Origin: an uncultured Clostridia bacterium
GTDB taxonomy: Bacteria > Bacillota > Clostridia > Oscillospirales > Oscillospiraceae
DNA: 48,376 nucleotides
Direction: 5' to 3'
NCBI GenBank assembly: GCA_937907975.1
Contig: CALEQS010000296.1
Span: 1 to 48,376, forward strand
Below are positions 1 through 7,115 of this stretch, piece by piece. The position numbers were made by a program, and so were the translations under genes. The notes beneath the pieces are model-generated. The model did not search any database and had not been told where the DNA came from. It saw only the letters and a program-made list of their open reading frames with translations. The first letter of the stretch is position 1; every line of letters starts with the position of its first letter.

Positions 1-1
1 A

Positions 2-364
2 AACGAGACAGCGGAAAAGATCGCCAGTCTGTACGGCGGCACAGCCGAAGTCCTCTGGGAGGGCATCTGCTCCGCCCTCTACAACGACGCACAGGTCTGC
101 GCTGAGGCATCCACGGCCGCCGAAGCCGCACTGGAGGGCGTCGCCGTCACCCACGACCGCCCCTTCTCGCTGGGTGGGGACAATTTTGCCGAGTACACGC
201 TGGAGGTGCCGGGATCCTATGCCTATCTGGGCTCCGGAAATTCCGGCCGGCCCGGCACCTTGAACGCCGCCCATAACGGCCATTTTGATATTGAGGAAGC
301 CGCCCTGCCCATCGGCACGGCACTCTATGCGTCCTATGCCCTCTGGTGGCTGGGACAGCCCTGA
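2..364 (+). CDS. M20 family amidohydrolase, C-terminal part
   Basis: The frame is open from the left window edge to the TGA at 362-364, so only about 120 C-terminal residues are seen. The segment LNAAHNGHFDIEEAALPIG followed by a helical YASYALWWL end is the typical last block of M20D metallo-amidohydrolases (IAA-amino acid hydrolase or N-acyl amino acid deacylase type). In that family the histidine in the HxxxFDI block is a zinc ligand (family knowledge). The substrate cannot be told from this fragment. It ends 22 bases before the next gene on the same strand, so the two are probably co-transcribed. The N-terminal dimerisation and metal-binding parts lie outside the window. Confidence 0.8.
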   Translation, partial: NETAEKIASLYGGTAEVLWEGICSALYNDAQVCAEASTAAEAALEGVAVTHDRPFSLGGDNFAEYTLEVPGSYAYLGSGNSGRPGTLNAAHNGHFDIEEAALPIGTALYASYALWWLGQP

Positions 365-386
365 AAAGCAAAAGGAGGCGCTGAAG

Positions 387-1019
387 ATGAACAATCCTCT
401 GCGCTATCAGATCACTGAATATGACTGCGGCCCCACCTCTGTGCTCAACGGCATCAGCGCCCTGTTTCCCCGGGAGGTCATTCCGCCGGACATCCCCCGC
501 TATGTCATGCTCTACAGTCTGGACGGCTGGGGTGAAGACGGCGTGATCGGCAAGACCGGAACCACCGCCACTGCCATGATGTTTATGAGCAACTGGTTCA
601 ACAGTTACGGCAGGCTGGGCCGCATCCAGATCTCCAGCCATTTCTACACCGGCGCGCAGGTCAACATGAAGGAGGACGGACCGGTCATGGAGGCACTCCA
701 CCGGGGCGGCGTAGTCGTTCTGCGGTGCTACTCCGATGTGGCCCACTATGTTCTGCTGACCGGTATTCAGGACGGGCTGATCCAGACCTTCGACCCCTAT
801 TTCTGGGACGGCCCCTTTGAGGACCCGGGCATCCATGTGACCCACGAGCACGAGGACAACTACAACCGGCTCATTGAGCCACGGGTCTTTGCCATGGAGA
901 GCTGGGGGACAGATGCCGACTTCTACGCCTGCGGCCCGAATGAACAGCGGGAGGCGCTGGTGCTCTTCAATGAACACACGGTACTGACCACGGAAAAGAC
1001 CGTGGAATACATCATCTAA
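387..1019 (+). CDS. C39-like cysteine peptidase family protein
   Basis: A 210-residue protein. I start it at the ATG at 387 because AAAGGAGG lies just upstream; the reading frame is open further upstream, but that part overlaps the preceding gene. Near the N-terminus it has YDCGPTSVLNG, the C39/papain-like pattern with a candidate nucleophile Cys followed by GPTS. A later VAHYVLLTGI supplies a candidate catalytic His, and QTFDPYFW a candidate Asp. There is no signal peptide, so it is probably cytoplasmic. The role is unknown. Related small C39-like proteins occur alone in gut Firmicutes genomes, and a second, different one lies at 41443-42048. It is followed 23 bases later by an HD-domain gene with its own GGAGG site. 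Confidence 0.65.
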   Translation: MNNPLRYQITEYDCGPTSVLNGISALFPREVIPPDIPRYVMLYSLDGWGEDGVIGKTGTTATAMMFMSNWFNSYGRLGRIQISSHFYTGAQVNMKEDGPVMEALHRGGVVVLRCYSDVAHYVLLTGIQDGLIQTFDPYFWDGPFEDPGIHVTHEHEDNYNRLIEPRVFAMESWGTDADFYACGPNEQREALVLFNEHTVLTTEKTVEYII

Positions 1020-1041
1020 AGCGAATCAGGAGGAAACCACT

Positions 1042-1599
1042 ATGATCCCCACACCCGAACAGGCTTACGAGCTGCTGAAGGAGTATAACGAGGGCGAATT
1101 TCACCTCAAACACGGCCGCATCGTCGGCGACGTGATGCGCTGGTATGCCCAGGAGCTGGGCTACGGCGACGAGGCCGACTTCTGGCAGGCCGTGGGCATT
1201 CTCCACGATCTGGACTTTGAGCGCTGGCCCGAGGAACACTGCACCAAGGAGCAGGAGCTCATGCGGGAAAAGGGCATCGACGAGTCCATCATCCACGCCA
1301 CCGCCAGCCACGGCTGGAATCTGACCGTGGACATCAAGCCGGAGCACGAGATGGAGAAGGTGCTCTATGCCGCCGACGAGCTGACCGGCCTGATTGGCGC
1401 CGCCGCCCTGATGCGCCCCTCCAAGAGTGTGAAGGACATGGAGGTCAAATCGGTCAAGAAGAAATATAAGGACAAGAAATTTGCCGCCGGATGCTCCCGG
1501 GCGGTCATCGAACAGGGCGCCGAGCTGCTGGGCTGGGATCTGAATACCCTGATCGAACGCACGCTGGAAGCCATGAAGCAGAGCGATAACGTAGAATAA
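1042..1599 (+). CDS. HD domain phosphohydrolase
   Basis: A 185-residue soluble protein whose start at 1042 is preceded by AGGAGGAAACCACT. The HD signature is visible as LKHGRIVGDVM, supplying a first histidine, then GILHDLDFERW, the paired His-Asp metal ligands, followed by further His residues (EEH, HATASHG) and YAADELTGLI. This is the layout of small stand-alone HD proteins that hydrolyse phosphate esters of nucleotides or similar compounds. The actual substrate is unknown. It is the last gene of the short rightward unit, and a strong hairpin terminator follows at 1644-1677. Confidence 0.75.
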   Translation: MIPTPEQAYELLKEYNEGEFHLKHGRIVGDVMRWYAQELGYGDEADFWQAVGILHDLDFERWPEEHCTKEQELMREKGIDESIIHATASHGWNLTVDIKPEHEMEKVLYAADELTGLIGAAALMRPSKSVKDMEVKSVKKKYKDKKFAAGCSRAVIEQGAELLGWDLNTLIERTLEAMKQSDNVE

Positions 1600-1643
1600 G
1601 ACACGCTCTCAGAAATGCAGGCAAACAATACATCGACAAACGG

Positions 1644-1677
1644 AAACGCCAGACGGAATTTCTTCCGTCTGGCGTTT
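1644..1677. terminator. Bidirectional intrinsic terminator
   Basis: A perfect 15-bp inverted repeat (1644-1658 with 1663-1677) closes a four-base loop and carries A3 at one edge and T4 at the other. It lies between two convergent genes, the HD gene (+) and flavodoxin (-), and can stop transcripts from both sides. Confidence 0.9.
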
Positions 1678-1691
1678 TATCGGTCTATTGC

Positions 1692-2111
1692 TTATGCCAG
1701 CGCCGCACCCAGCTTCTTGCAGCTGTCGATCGCATCCTCATCTGGATAGCCGCAGCAGATCACGCTGTCGCAGGCCAGCTTTGCCCCGGCGTTGGTGCAG
1801 GTGTCCTCCCACTGACGCATCCACTCACCGTCACCCCAGCCATAAGAGCCGAACAGGGCGATGGTCTTACCGGAGAGCTCCGGCAGGCAGGCGGTGAACA
1901 TGGGCTCGAACTCGCTCTCCTCCAGCACCTCTGCGCCCATGGCCGGGCAACCGAAGGCGATGGCGTCATACTGGCTCACCATGGAGGCATCAAAGGCCGC
2001 GCTGGGCAGCAGAATGGTCTCCGCACCGGCGGACTTGGCGCCCTCCTCCACGGCCTGGGCCATGGCCTCCGTGTTGCCGGTACCGCTCCAATAGATCACT
2101 GCAATGCTCAT
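1692..2111 (-). CDS. Flavodoxin
   Basis: A 139-residue flavodoxin. The N-terminal MSIAVIYWSGTGNTEAMAQ contains the phosphate-binding loop for FMN (SGTGNT), and FGCPAMGAE, ALFGSYGWGDGEW and ICCGYPDED fill the usual flavodoxin positions around the isoalloxazine ring. I use the ATG at 2111 because AAGGAAGG stands upstream; an in-frame ATG 14 codons earlier has no such site. Flavodoxin replaces ferredoxin as a low-potential electron carrier when iron is scarce (established). This fits the inverted-repeat operator at 2154-2177, which matches sites near feoA and the DUF2325 gene. It is transcribed on its own and ends at a shared terminator. Confidence 0.9.
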   Translation of the reverse strand: MSIAVIYWSGTGNTEAMAQAVEEGAKSAGAETILLPSAAFDASMVSQYDAIAFGCPAMGAEVLEESEFEPMFTACLPELSGKTIALFGSYGWGDGEWMRQWEDTCTNAGAKLACDSVICCGYPDEDAIDSCKKLGAALA

Positions 2112-2153
2112 AATAAAAACCTTCCTTTCAATTTTGTCGGTTTGTGTATTCAC

Positions 2154-2177
2154 ATAGGTTTGTTATGACTAACCTAT
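2154..2177. promoter_or_regulatory. DtxR-type operator before flavodoxin
   Basis: An inverted repeat with arms ATAGGTT and AACCTAT and a core of GTTTG-N6-CTAAC. Extended to 10 bp, the arms differ at one position. It lies 43 bp upstream of the flavodoxin start, in the promoter region. The same core is seen at 3051-3066 and several times at 6951-7093. Assignment to the DtxR-type regulator encoded at 3138-3560 is inference. Confidence 0.65.
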
Positions 2178-2190
2178 ATTCAAAAAATTT

Positions 2191-2739
2191 TCAGCCCACT
2201 ACCAGCTGCTCAACAGTCTTGCCGCATTTCAGCTGCGCCTGATAGGCCTGGGTGCAGGCCCGATACTGGGCAAACAGGCGCCTGGCCTGTTCCTCATTGC
2301 CGTAGCCCCGCCAATCGCCCACGCATTTGCTGCGCTTGGGTCCGTATTGGATGAAGCCCTCCACATCATCGGGGGGATAGCCTAAAAACAGGCCGATCTC
2401 GTGGGGAAATTCCTCCTGTGACCGCAGCTGCTGCATCAATTTGACCACGCAGAGATCCGGGTCCCCCCATGGGTAGCCCCGATCCTCCAGCAGATGCGCT
2501 GCCACCGGGGCGGTCAGATCTCGCCCCAGCCGGTTGGGCCGGTAGAGGTAGATGAGCGCTCTGCCCTGCTTGTAGCTCAGCGACAATACCCGCAGTCCCT
2601 TTGGAACCAGCATTCGATTCATCGACCGAATATCCCGGCGCAGCTCGTCCTCCGAACCGTAGCGGCAGGAGAACAGGCTCCCCGTCTTCAGACCCGCCAG
2701 CGTGGGGGAGCAGTGGCGGATCACCACCTCATCAGACAT
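2191..2739 (-). CDS. DUF3793 family protein
   Basis: A 182-residue protein of the DUF3793 family. The hallmark stretch PHEIGLFLGYPPDDVEGFI is present, followed by a Cys-Trp region (KCVGDWRGYGNEEQARRLF) and a C-terminal helix. No catalytic site is known to me and none is obvious. The start is 3 bases after the stop of the DUF2325 gene, so the two form one translation unit read leftward. In anaerobic Firmicutes this family is commonly found near feoAB, DUF2325 and flavodoxin genes (recollection of neighbourhoods, not checked). Here the iron-type operator upstream of the pair suggests a role under iron limitation; that is inference. Confidence 0.8.
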   Translation of the reverse strand: MSDEVVIRHCSPTLAGLKTGSLFSCRYGSEDELRRDIRSMNRMLVPKGLRVLSLSYKQGRALIYLYRPNRLGRDLTAPVAAHLLEDRGYPWGDPDLCVVKLMQQLRSQEEFPHEIGLFLGYPPDDVEGFIQYGPKRSKCVGDWRGYGNEEQARRLFAQYRACTQAYQAQLKCGKTVEQLVVG

Positions 2740-2742
2740 GGC

Positions 2743-3027
2743 TCAGTGAGCGGCGTGGATCTCCAGCACACCCCGCAGCGCGGAGATGGAGCTGGTGGGA
2801 CAATGCGCGATGACGGTGGGCAGGCCCTTGAGCTCATTCAGAGCGCTGCGCAGCATCTTGTGGGACATCGTGCTGGTAAAGCAGACCAGCAGATCCGGAC
2901 TACCCAGCTTGTTTTTCAGGCTGCCGATGGGTTTTGCGAACACCTTTGCCTGACATTCATACTCTTTGCACAGATCCTTGTACTTACGGACCATGCACTC
3001 ATTACCACCCAAAATCACAACGCTCAT
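2743..3027 (-). CDS. DUF2325 family protein
   Basis: A 94-residue protein of the DUF2325 family. It starts MSVVILGGNECMVRKYKDLC and continues with a Rossmann-like alternation (LLVCFTSTMSHKMLRSALN, TVIAHCPTSSISALRGVL). Family members resemble small nucleotide- or ligand-binding domains; no activity is established. Three cysteines near the N-terminus and two later could bind metal, but this is speculation. AAGGGAGC is the ribosome site for the ATG at 3027. Upstream lie an inverted-repeat operator (3051-3066) and a perfect palindrome (3080-3109). It is co-translated with the DUF3793 gene. Confidence 0.8.
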   Translation of the reverse strand: MSVVILGGNECMVRKYKDLCKEYECQAKVFAKPIGSLKNKLGSPDLLVCFTSTMSHKMLRSALNELKGLPTVIAHCPTSSISALRGVLEIHAAH

Positions 3028-3050
3028 AATAAGCTCCCTTCTTTCTTGTA

Positions 3051-3066
3051 GTTAGCATTCACTAAC
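3051..3066. promoter_or_regulatory. DtxR-type operator before DUF2325 gene
   Basis: A perfect inverted repeat GTTAG-CATTCA-CTAAC located 24 bp upstream of the DUF2325 start codon. Core sequence and spacing match the site before flavodoxin and those before feoA. It is placed to control the DUF2325-DUF3793 unit separately from the feo operon read-through. Confidence 0.7.
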
Positions 3067-3079
3067 CAATATTTTTTAA

Positions 3080-3109
3080 CTTAGGCGCTGAATTAATTCA
3101 GCGCCTAAG
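3080..3109. repeat. Perfect 30-bp palindrome
   Basis: Two 15-bp arms meet with no spacer (CTTAGGCGCTGAATT and its reverse complement) between the regulator gene and the DUF2325 gene. As RNA it could fold into a hairpin after the regulator stop codon, but no T run follows on either strand, so it is not a standard terminator. It may be a processing or attenuation hairpin or a binding site. Confidence 0.8.
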
Positions 3110-3137
3110 CTGAGGACAATCGTAGTCGGGATCGTTT

Positions 3138-3560
3138 TTATCCCGCGCAGGCCTGCGGCTCCATTCCGGAGCACAGGGCCGCATCTGCATCCGCAATACG
3201 GCTGCACATCTCCACCACGCTCTCCAGCTTCAGCTCGGAGAGCAGGGCCAAGGCCGCCGCCAGCACATCCTGCCGCTGGGGCAGGAACCGCGCAAAATGA
3301 CGGCAGATCGTCTGGAAATACACCTGATACCGGTCGGCGGTGCTGCGGCCCAAATCCGTCAGCCGGATCACGCCGTAGCGGGGTTTCTCCAGCAGGCCCA
3401 TATCCTTCATGCTGCCCACCATGGAGTGAACACTGGGCTTGGTGATCCCCAGCGCCTGTGCCACATCGACACAGCGCACGCCTTTACCGTCCCGGTCCAG
3501 ATCTTCAATTGCCAGCAGATAGCGGATGTTTGCCGCTGTCAGGGCCGGGCCACTGCTCAT
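3138..3560 (-). CDS. DtxR/MntR-family metal-dependent regulator
   Basis: A 140-residue repressor-like protein. The N-terminal winged helix-turn-helix reads YLLAIEDL, VDVAQALGITKPSVHSMVGSMKDMGLL, then the wing with YGVIRLTDLG, the usual DtxR-family start. It is followed by a helical dimerisation region (YQVYFQTICRHFARFLP and ELKLESVVEMCSRI) with Cys, His and Glu residues suitable as metal ligands. The SH3-like third domain of classical DtxR is absent, as in MntR-sized members. I choose the ATG at 3560 because ATGGAGGT serves as its ribosome site; an ATG five codons earlier lies inside that site. As the last gene of the feo operon it probably senses Fe(II) and represses its own operon; this is inference. 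Confidence 0.85.
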   Translation of the reverse strand: MSSGPALTAANIRYLLAIEDLDRDGKGVRCVDVAQALGITKPSVHSMVGSMKDMGLLEKPRYGVIRLTDLGRSTADRYQVYFQTICRHFARFLPQRQDVLAAALALLSELKLESVVEMCSRIADADAALCSGMEPQACAG

Positions 3561-3584
3561 AATGCGTACCTCCATCTTCTCCCC

Positions 3585-3616
3585 GTCCGGCCGAAGCCGC
3601 TTCGCCTCGGCCGGAC
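3585..3616. other. Hairpin between Cys-rich gene and regulator
   Basis: A 10-bp GC-rich inverted repeat (3585-3594 with 3607-3616) around a 12-base loop. No T run follows, so it more likely adjusts mRNA stability or read-through from feoB into the regulator gene than ends transcription. Confidence 0.5.
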
Positions 3617-3624
3617 ACAGGGAA

Positions 3625-3801
3625 TCAGTGTTTCACGTTGCAGCTTCCGCTGCAGCCCCCGCAGGCGCCGCAGTCTCCACCGCAGGAGGACTTACCGGAT
3701 CTCTTATCCTTCCGAATGGCGTGGACAATGGCGATCACCACAGCCAGGACCACCAGTCCGATGAGAATGGTGCCGATATTGGCCGAGAGCCATGCGATCA
3801 T
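3625..3801 (-). CDS. FeoB-associated Cys-rich membrane protein
   Basis: A 58-residue protein starting MIAWLSANIGTILIG at the ATG at 3801, with a ribosome site GGAGGAATCC. It has one transmembrane helix (about residues 6-29), then a short basic linker (RKDKRSGK) and a Cys-Gly-rich tail with cysteines at 40, 44, 47, 50 and 54. This matches the small FeoB-associated Cys-rich membrane protein family that follows feoB in many Clostridia. It may help hand over Fe(II) or take the place of FeoC; the function is not established. It starts 43 bases after the feoB stop in the same operon. Confidence 0.9.
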   Translation of the reverse strand: MIAWLSANIGTILIGLVVLAVVIAIVHAIRKDKRSGKSSCGGDCGACGGCSGSCNVKH

Positions 3802-3844
3802 ATGGATTCCTCCGTTTCAAGTTCAATGAGTCAGTCGATCGTTC

Positions 3845-6334
3845 TTACACGTTGACGCGGACCTTCTTGCCATTGATCGTCTCAGTGGCAGGACGGAACA
3901 GCAGGACGAAGAACAGGACGACGATAACGATAGCCACCACAGAGCCGATGCCGAAGTGACCGGTGAAGAGCATACCCAGCTGGTAGATGCACAGGCCGAC
4001 CAGATAGGCGAAGCCGCACTGATAGCCGATGGCAATCCAGAACCACTTGCGGCTGTTCATCTCGCGCTTGATAGCGCCCATAGCAGCGAAGCAGGGAGCG
4101 CACAGCAGGTTGAAGGCCAGGAAGGCATAACCGGAGAGGGCGGTGAAGGAGGCAGCCATGTTGGTGTAAACAGAAGCTGCGGTGCCGCCGTTGTACAGGA
4201 TGCCCAGAGTACCGACGATATTCTCCTTGGCGATCAGGCCGGTGATGGAGGCGACAGTGGCCTGCCAGTTGCCGAAGCCCAGAGGCGCAAAGATCCAGCA
4301 GATCGCGTTGCCGATGGCAGCCAGGATGCTGTGATCCAGCTGATCCTCAGCCAGCATGGTGAAGGAGCCGTCTACGAAGCCGAAGTAGCTCAGGAACCAG
4401 ACCAGAATGGTGGACAGAGTGATGATGGTACCGGCCTTCTTGATGAAGGACCAGCCGCGCTCCCACATGGAGCGGAGGACGGTGCCCACGGTGGGCATGT
4501 GGTAGGCGGGCAGCTCCATAACAAAGGGAGCGGGATCACCGATGAACAGCTTGGTTTTCTTCAGGATAATGCCGGAGCAGATGATGGCGGCAATGCCCAT
4601 GAAGTAAGCGGAGGGAGCGACCCAGGCCGCGCCGCCGAAGATAGAGCCGGCGATCATGGCGATGAAGGGCAGCTTGGCACCGCAGGGGATGAAGGTGGTG
4701 GTCATGATCGTCATGCGGCGGTCACGCTCGTTCTCAATGGTACGGGAGGCCATGATGCCGGGCACGCCGCAGCCGGTGCCGATCAGAATGGGAATGAAGG
4801 ACTTGCCGGACAGGCCGAAGCGGCGGAACACACGGTCAAGGATGAAGGCGATACGGGCCATGTAGCCACAGGCCTCCAGGAAGGCCAGGAAGATGAACAG
4901 GACCAGCATCTGGGGGACGAAGCCGAGGACCGCGCCGACACCGGCGACGATACCGTCAAGGATCAGGCCGCTCAGCCAGTCAGCGCAGTTGACGGCGGTC
5001 AGGCCGCGCTCGATCAGCGCGGGGATGCTGGGGACATACACGCCGTAATCAGCGGGGTCCGGGGCCTCGCAGCCGTCGGCGATCATCACATCGATGGACT
5101 CCAGCACGTCAGCGCCGGTGGCAGTCTCGTCGGAGACGGAGAGATTCTCCTCATCCTGCACCTCATAAGTAAACTTGTAATCAGACTTGACGTCAGCAGC
5201 CATGGCGGTCAGCGCAGCGGCCGCGGCGTCGGCGTCAAACTCGTCGCTCTCGCTGTCGATGGCATCGGCCACGTCATCGAGGCCCTGATCTTCAATGTAG
5301 CCATTGACGATGTTGGAGGCGTCGGTGTATTCGTCGTTTGCGTCGTTATAAGCGGAGGAGCCGATGCCGAACAGGTGCCAGCCATCGCCGAACACGCCGT
5401 CGTTCACCCAGTCAGTGGCCCAGCCGCCCACGGTGGTGACGGACACATAGTAGACAAGGAACATGATAGCCGCAAAGATGGGCAGGGCCAGCCAGCGGTT
5501 GGTGACGACCTTATCGATCTTATCGGAGGTGGTCAGCTTGCCGGCGGACTTCTTCTTCAGACAGCCGTGGATGATGGAGCTGATATAGACGTAACGCTCG
5601 TTGGTGATGATGCTCTCGGCGTCGTCGTCCAGCTCCTTCTCGGCAGCCTGAATGTCGGCCTCAACATGAGACAGCTTGGCGGGCTCCAGATTGAGCTGCT
5701 CCAGGATCTTCGGGTCACGCTCAAAGATCTTCAGCGCGAACCAGCGCTGCTGCTCCTCGGGCTGATCGTGCAGCAGCTCCTCCTCGATGTGGGCCAGTGC
5801 GTGCTCCACGGGGCCGGAGAAGGTGTGCTGAGGAATGGTCTTGCCATTCTTGGCGGCCTCCACGGCGGCCTCGGCAGCTTCCATGACGCCGGTGCCCTTC
5901 AGAGCGGAGATCTCGACCACCTTGCAGCCCAGCTCACGGGACAGCTCATCAATGTTGATCTTGTCGCCGTTCTTCTTGACCACGTCCATCATGTTGATGG
6001 CCACGACCACGGGGATGCCCAGCTCCACCAGCTGAGTGGTCAGATACAGGTTGCGCTCCAGGTTAGTGCCGTCGATGATGTTCAGGATGGCGTTGGGACG
6101 CTCACCGATCAGATAGTTCCGGGCCACCACTTCCTCCAGCGTGTAGGGGGACAGGGAGTAAATGCCGGGCAGGTCGGTGATGGTGACATCGGGGTGCTTC
6201 TTCAGCTTGCCCTCTTTCTTTTCCACAGTGACGCCGGGCCAGTTGCCGACGAACTGGTTTGCACCGGTCAGCGCGTTGAACAGCGTCGTCTTACCGGCGT
6301 TGGGGTTGCCCGCGAGGGCAATGGTCAACTTCAT
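3845..6334 (-). CDS. feoB: Ferrous iron transporter FeoB
   Basis: An 829-residue Fe(II) transporter of the inner membrane. The N-terminal G domain has G1 GNPNAGKT (9-16), G3 DLPG (54-57), G4 NMMD (114-117) and G5 SALKG (143-147), followed by a helical GDI-like region to about 270. The membrane part has the two gate motifs GTGCGVPGIMASRT and PCGAKLPF and ends in several hydrophobic helices. Between the first membrane helix (about 281-300) and the next (about 452-476) there is an acidic extracytoplasmic insert, roughly 318-430. The ATG at 6334 is preceded by AGAGAGGAAG; an upstream GTG lacks a site. It follows two feoA genes and precedes the Cys-rich partner. Confidence 0.97.
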   Translation of the reverse strand: MKLTIALAGNPNAGKTTLFNALTGANQFVGNWPGVTVEKKEGKLKKHPDVTITDLPGIYSLSPYTLEEVVARNYLIGERPNAILNIIDGTNLERNLYLTTQLVELGIPVVVAINMMDVVKKNGDKINIDELSRELGCKVVEISALKGTGVMEAAEAAVEAAKNGKTIPQHTFSGPVEHALAHIEEELLHDQPEEQQRWFALKIFERDPKILEQLNLEPAKLSHVEADIQAAEKELDDDAESIITNERYVYISSIIHGCLKKKSAGKLTTSDKIDKVVTNRWLALPIFAAIMFLVYYVSVTTVGGWATDWVNDGVFGDGWHLFGIGSSAYNDANDEYTDASNIVNGYIEDQGLDDVADAIDSESDEFDADAAAAALTAMAADVKSDYKFTYEVQDEENLSVSDETATGADVLESIDVMIADGCEAPDPADYGVYVPSIPALIERGLTAVNCADWLSGLILDGIVAGVGAVLGFVPQMLVLFIFLAFLEACGYMARIAFILDRVFRRFGLSGKSFIPILIGTGCGVPGIMASRTIENERDRRMTIMTTTFIPCGAKLPFIAMIAGSIFGGAAWVAPSAYFMGIAAIICSGIILKKTKLFIGDPAPFVMELPAYHMPTVGTVLRSMWERGWSFIKKAGTIITLSTILVWFLSYFGFVDGSFTMLAEDQLDHSILAAIGNAICWIFAPLGFGNWQATVASITGLIAKENIVGTLGILYNGGTAASVYTNMAASFTALSGYAFLAFNLLCAPCFAAMGAIKREMNSRKWFWIAIGYQCGFAYLVGLCIYQLGMLFTGHFGIGSVVAIVIVVLFFVLLFRPATETINGKKVRVNV

Positions 6335-6441
6335 AACATGCTTCCTCTCTTTCACGGTCAGGCTCGTAAGCGGGCGCTAACCAAGGATTTAACATTTGCC
6401 GTTCCCCTCAAGCGGATGAACGGCGGTCAGACCGGCTCTGC

Positions 6442-6666
6442 TTAGAGCTCGGTCACGATCATCTCGGCGTCAGCCTTACGCAGACTCAGCTCATAACCGC
6501 GGACAGTGATTTCCACGGGATCGCCCAGCGGAGCGACCTTGCGGATGTAGATCTCCACGCCCTTAGTGATGCCCATGTCCATGATGCGGCGCTTGACAGC
6601 GCCCTCGCCGTTGAGCTTTGCGACCTTGACGGTCTGGCCCACCTTTGCATCGCGCAGTGTTTTCAT
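6442..6666 (-). CDS. feoA: FeoA domain protein (second of two)
   Basis: A 74-residue SH3-like FeoA protein: LRDAKVGQTVKVAKLNGEG, then VKRRIMDMGITKGVEIYI, then PLGDPVEITVRGYELSLRKADAEMI. This is the standard FeoA pattern in which the domain works with FeoB in the cytoplasm. An AAGGAGG site precedes the ATG at 6666. It lies directly before feoB with a 107-base gap. A shorter, more divergent FeoA gene stands just upstream, an arrangement common in Clostridia. Confidence 0.93.
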   Translation of the reverse strand: MKTLRDAKVGQTVKVAKLNGEGAVKRRIMDMGITKGVEIYIRKVAPLGDPVEITVRGYELSLRKADAEMIVTEL

Positions 6667-6698
6667 AGTGTTGCCTCCTTACTTCTCTTCTTACTATC

Positions 6699-6911
6699 TC
6701 AGATCATGATCTTCTGAGCCATTTCCTTGCTGATGGCAATTCTGGCTTCTTTGACATTCACGATCACATTTCCGCCCAGTGTAGTGATAACGGTCACGGT
6801 GCCGCCCACCACGAAACCGAGGTTCTCCAGATGCTGGCGCACCTCCGGCAGACCGCCGATCCTCTTGATGATATTCTCTTCGCCCACAGTGGCCAGTGTC
6901 AATGGCATCAT
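6699..6911 (-). CDS. FeoA domain protein (first of two)
   Basis: A 70-residue FeoA-like protein starting MMPLTLATVGEENIIKRIGG. The pattern RQHLENLGFVVGGTVTVITTLGGNVIVNVKEARIAI is a FeoA domain in which the usual RLxxMGL element appears as HLENLGF. AAGGAAGGGTG lies 7-8 bases before the ATG at 6911, which decides this start over a longer open frame reaching 6977. It is the first gene of the feo operon and follows the operator cluster at 6951-7093. Paired FeoA proteins may form a heteromeric partner for FeoB; this is inference. Confidence 0.88.
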   Translation of the reverse strand: MMPLTLATVGEENIIKRIGGLPEVRQHLENLGFVVGGTVTVITTLGGNVIVNVKEARIAISKEMAQKIMI

Positions 6912-6950
6912 AAGTGCACCCTTCCTTAACTGTTTATCTATCTCAGTCCA

Positions 6951-7093
6951 GTTATACAGTGTTAACCAAACCGGCAAAGAAAAGATTAGAACACTCTAAC
7001 CAGCTCACTCGGTAGTTTATTATAGCTAACCTCATTTGTCAAGAGCCTGCCGTCATTTTAGTTAGAATTGGTTAACTTAGCCCAACCTAACCC
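6951..7093. promoter_or_regulatory. Cluster of DtxR-type operators before feoA
   Basis: Four copies of a GTTAG-N6-CTAAC-like repeat lie at 6951-6966 (GTTAT/TTAAC), 6985-7000 (ATTAG/CTAAC), 7015-7030 (GTTTA/CTAAC) and 7061-7076 (GTTAG/TTAAC). On the minus strand, 7072-7090 also matches the classical DtxR/IdeR consensus TTAGGTTAGSCTAACCTAA at 16 of 19 positions. The site at 7015-7030 overlaps the likely -10 box and spacer of the feo promoter. Confidence 0.65.
7014..7042 (-). promoter_or_regulatory. Probable feo operon promoter
   Basis: On the minus strand TTGACA (7042-7037) is followed after 17 bases by TAAACT (7019-7014). The spacer and -10 box are covered by the inverted repeat at 7015-7030, so a bound repressor would block the promoter. 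A TATAAT inside the spacer is too close to this -35 box to pair with it. Confidence 0.55.
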
Positions 7094-7115
7094 GTGATTT
7101 TTTTGCAGATTGCCA

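Noticed and set aside
3956..6445. Very long open frame on the plus strand opposite feoB
   Set aside because: It mirrors feoB codon structure in a GC-rich genome, has repetitive Gly/Asp/His composition, no ribosome site and no recognisable domain.
7022..7042. TATAAT with TTGACA at 12-base spacing as the feo promoter
   Set aside because: The spacing is too short for sigma-A; the same TTGACA pairs at 17 bases with TAAACT.
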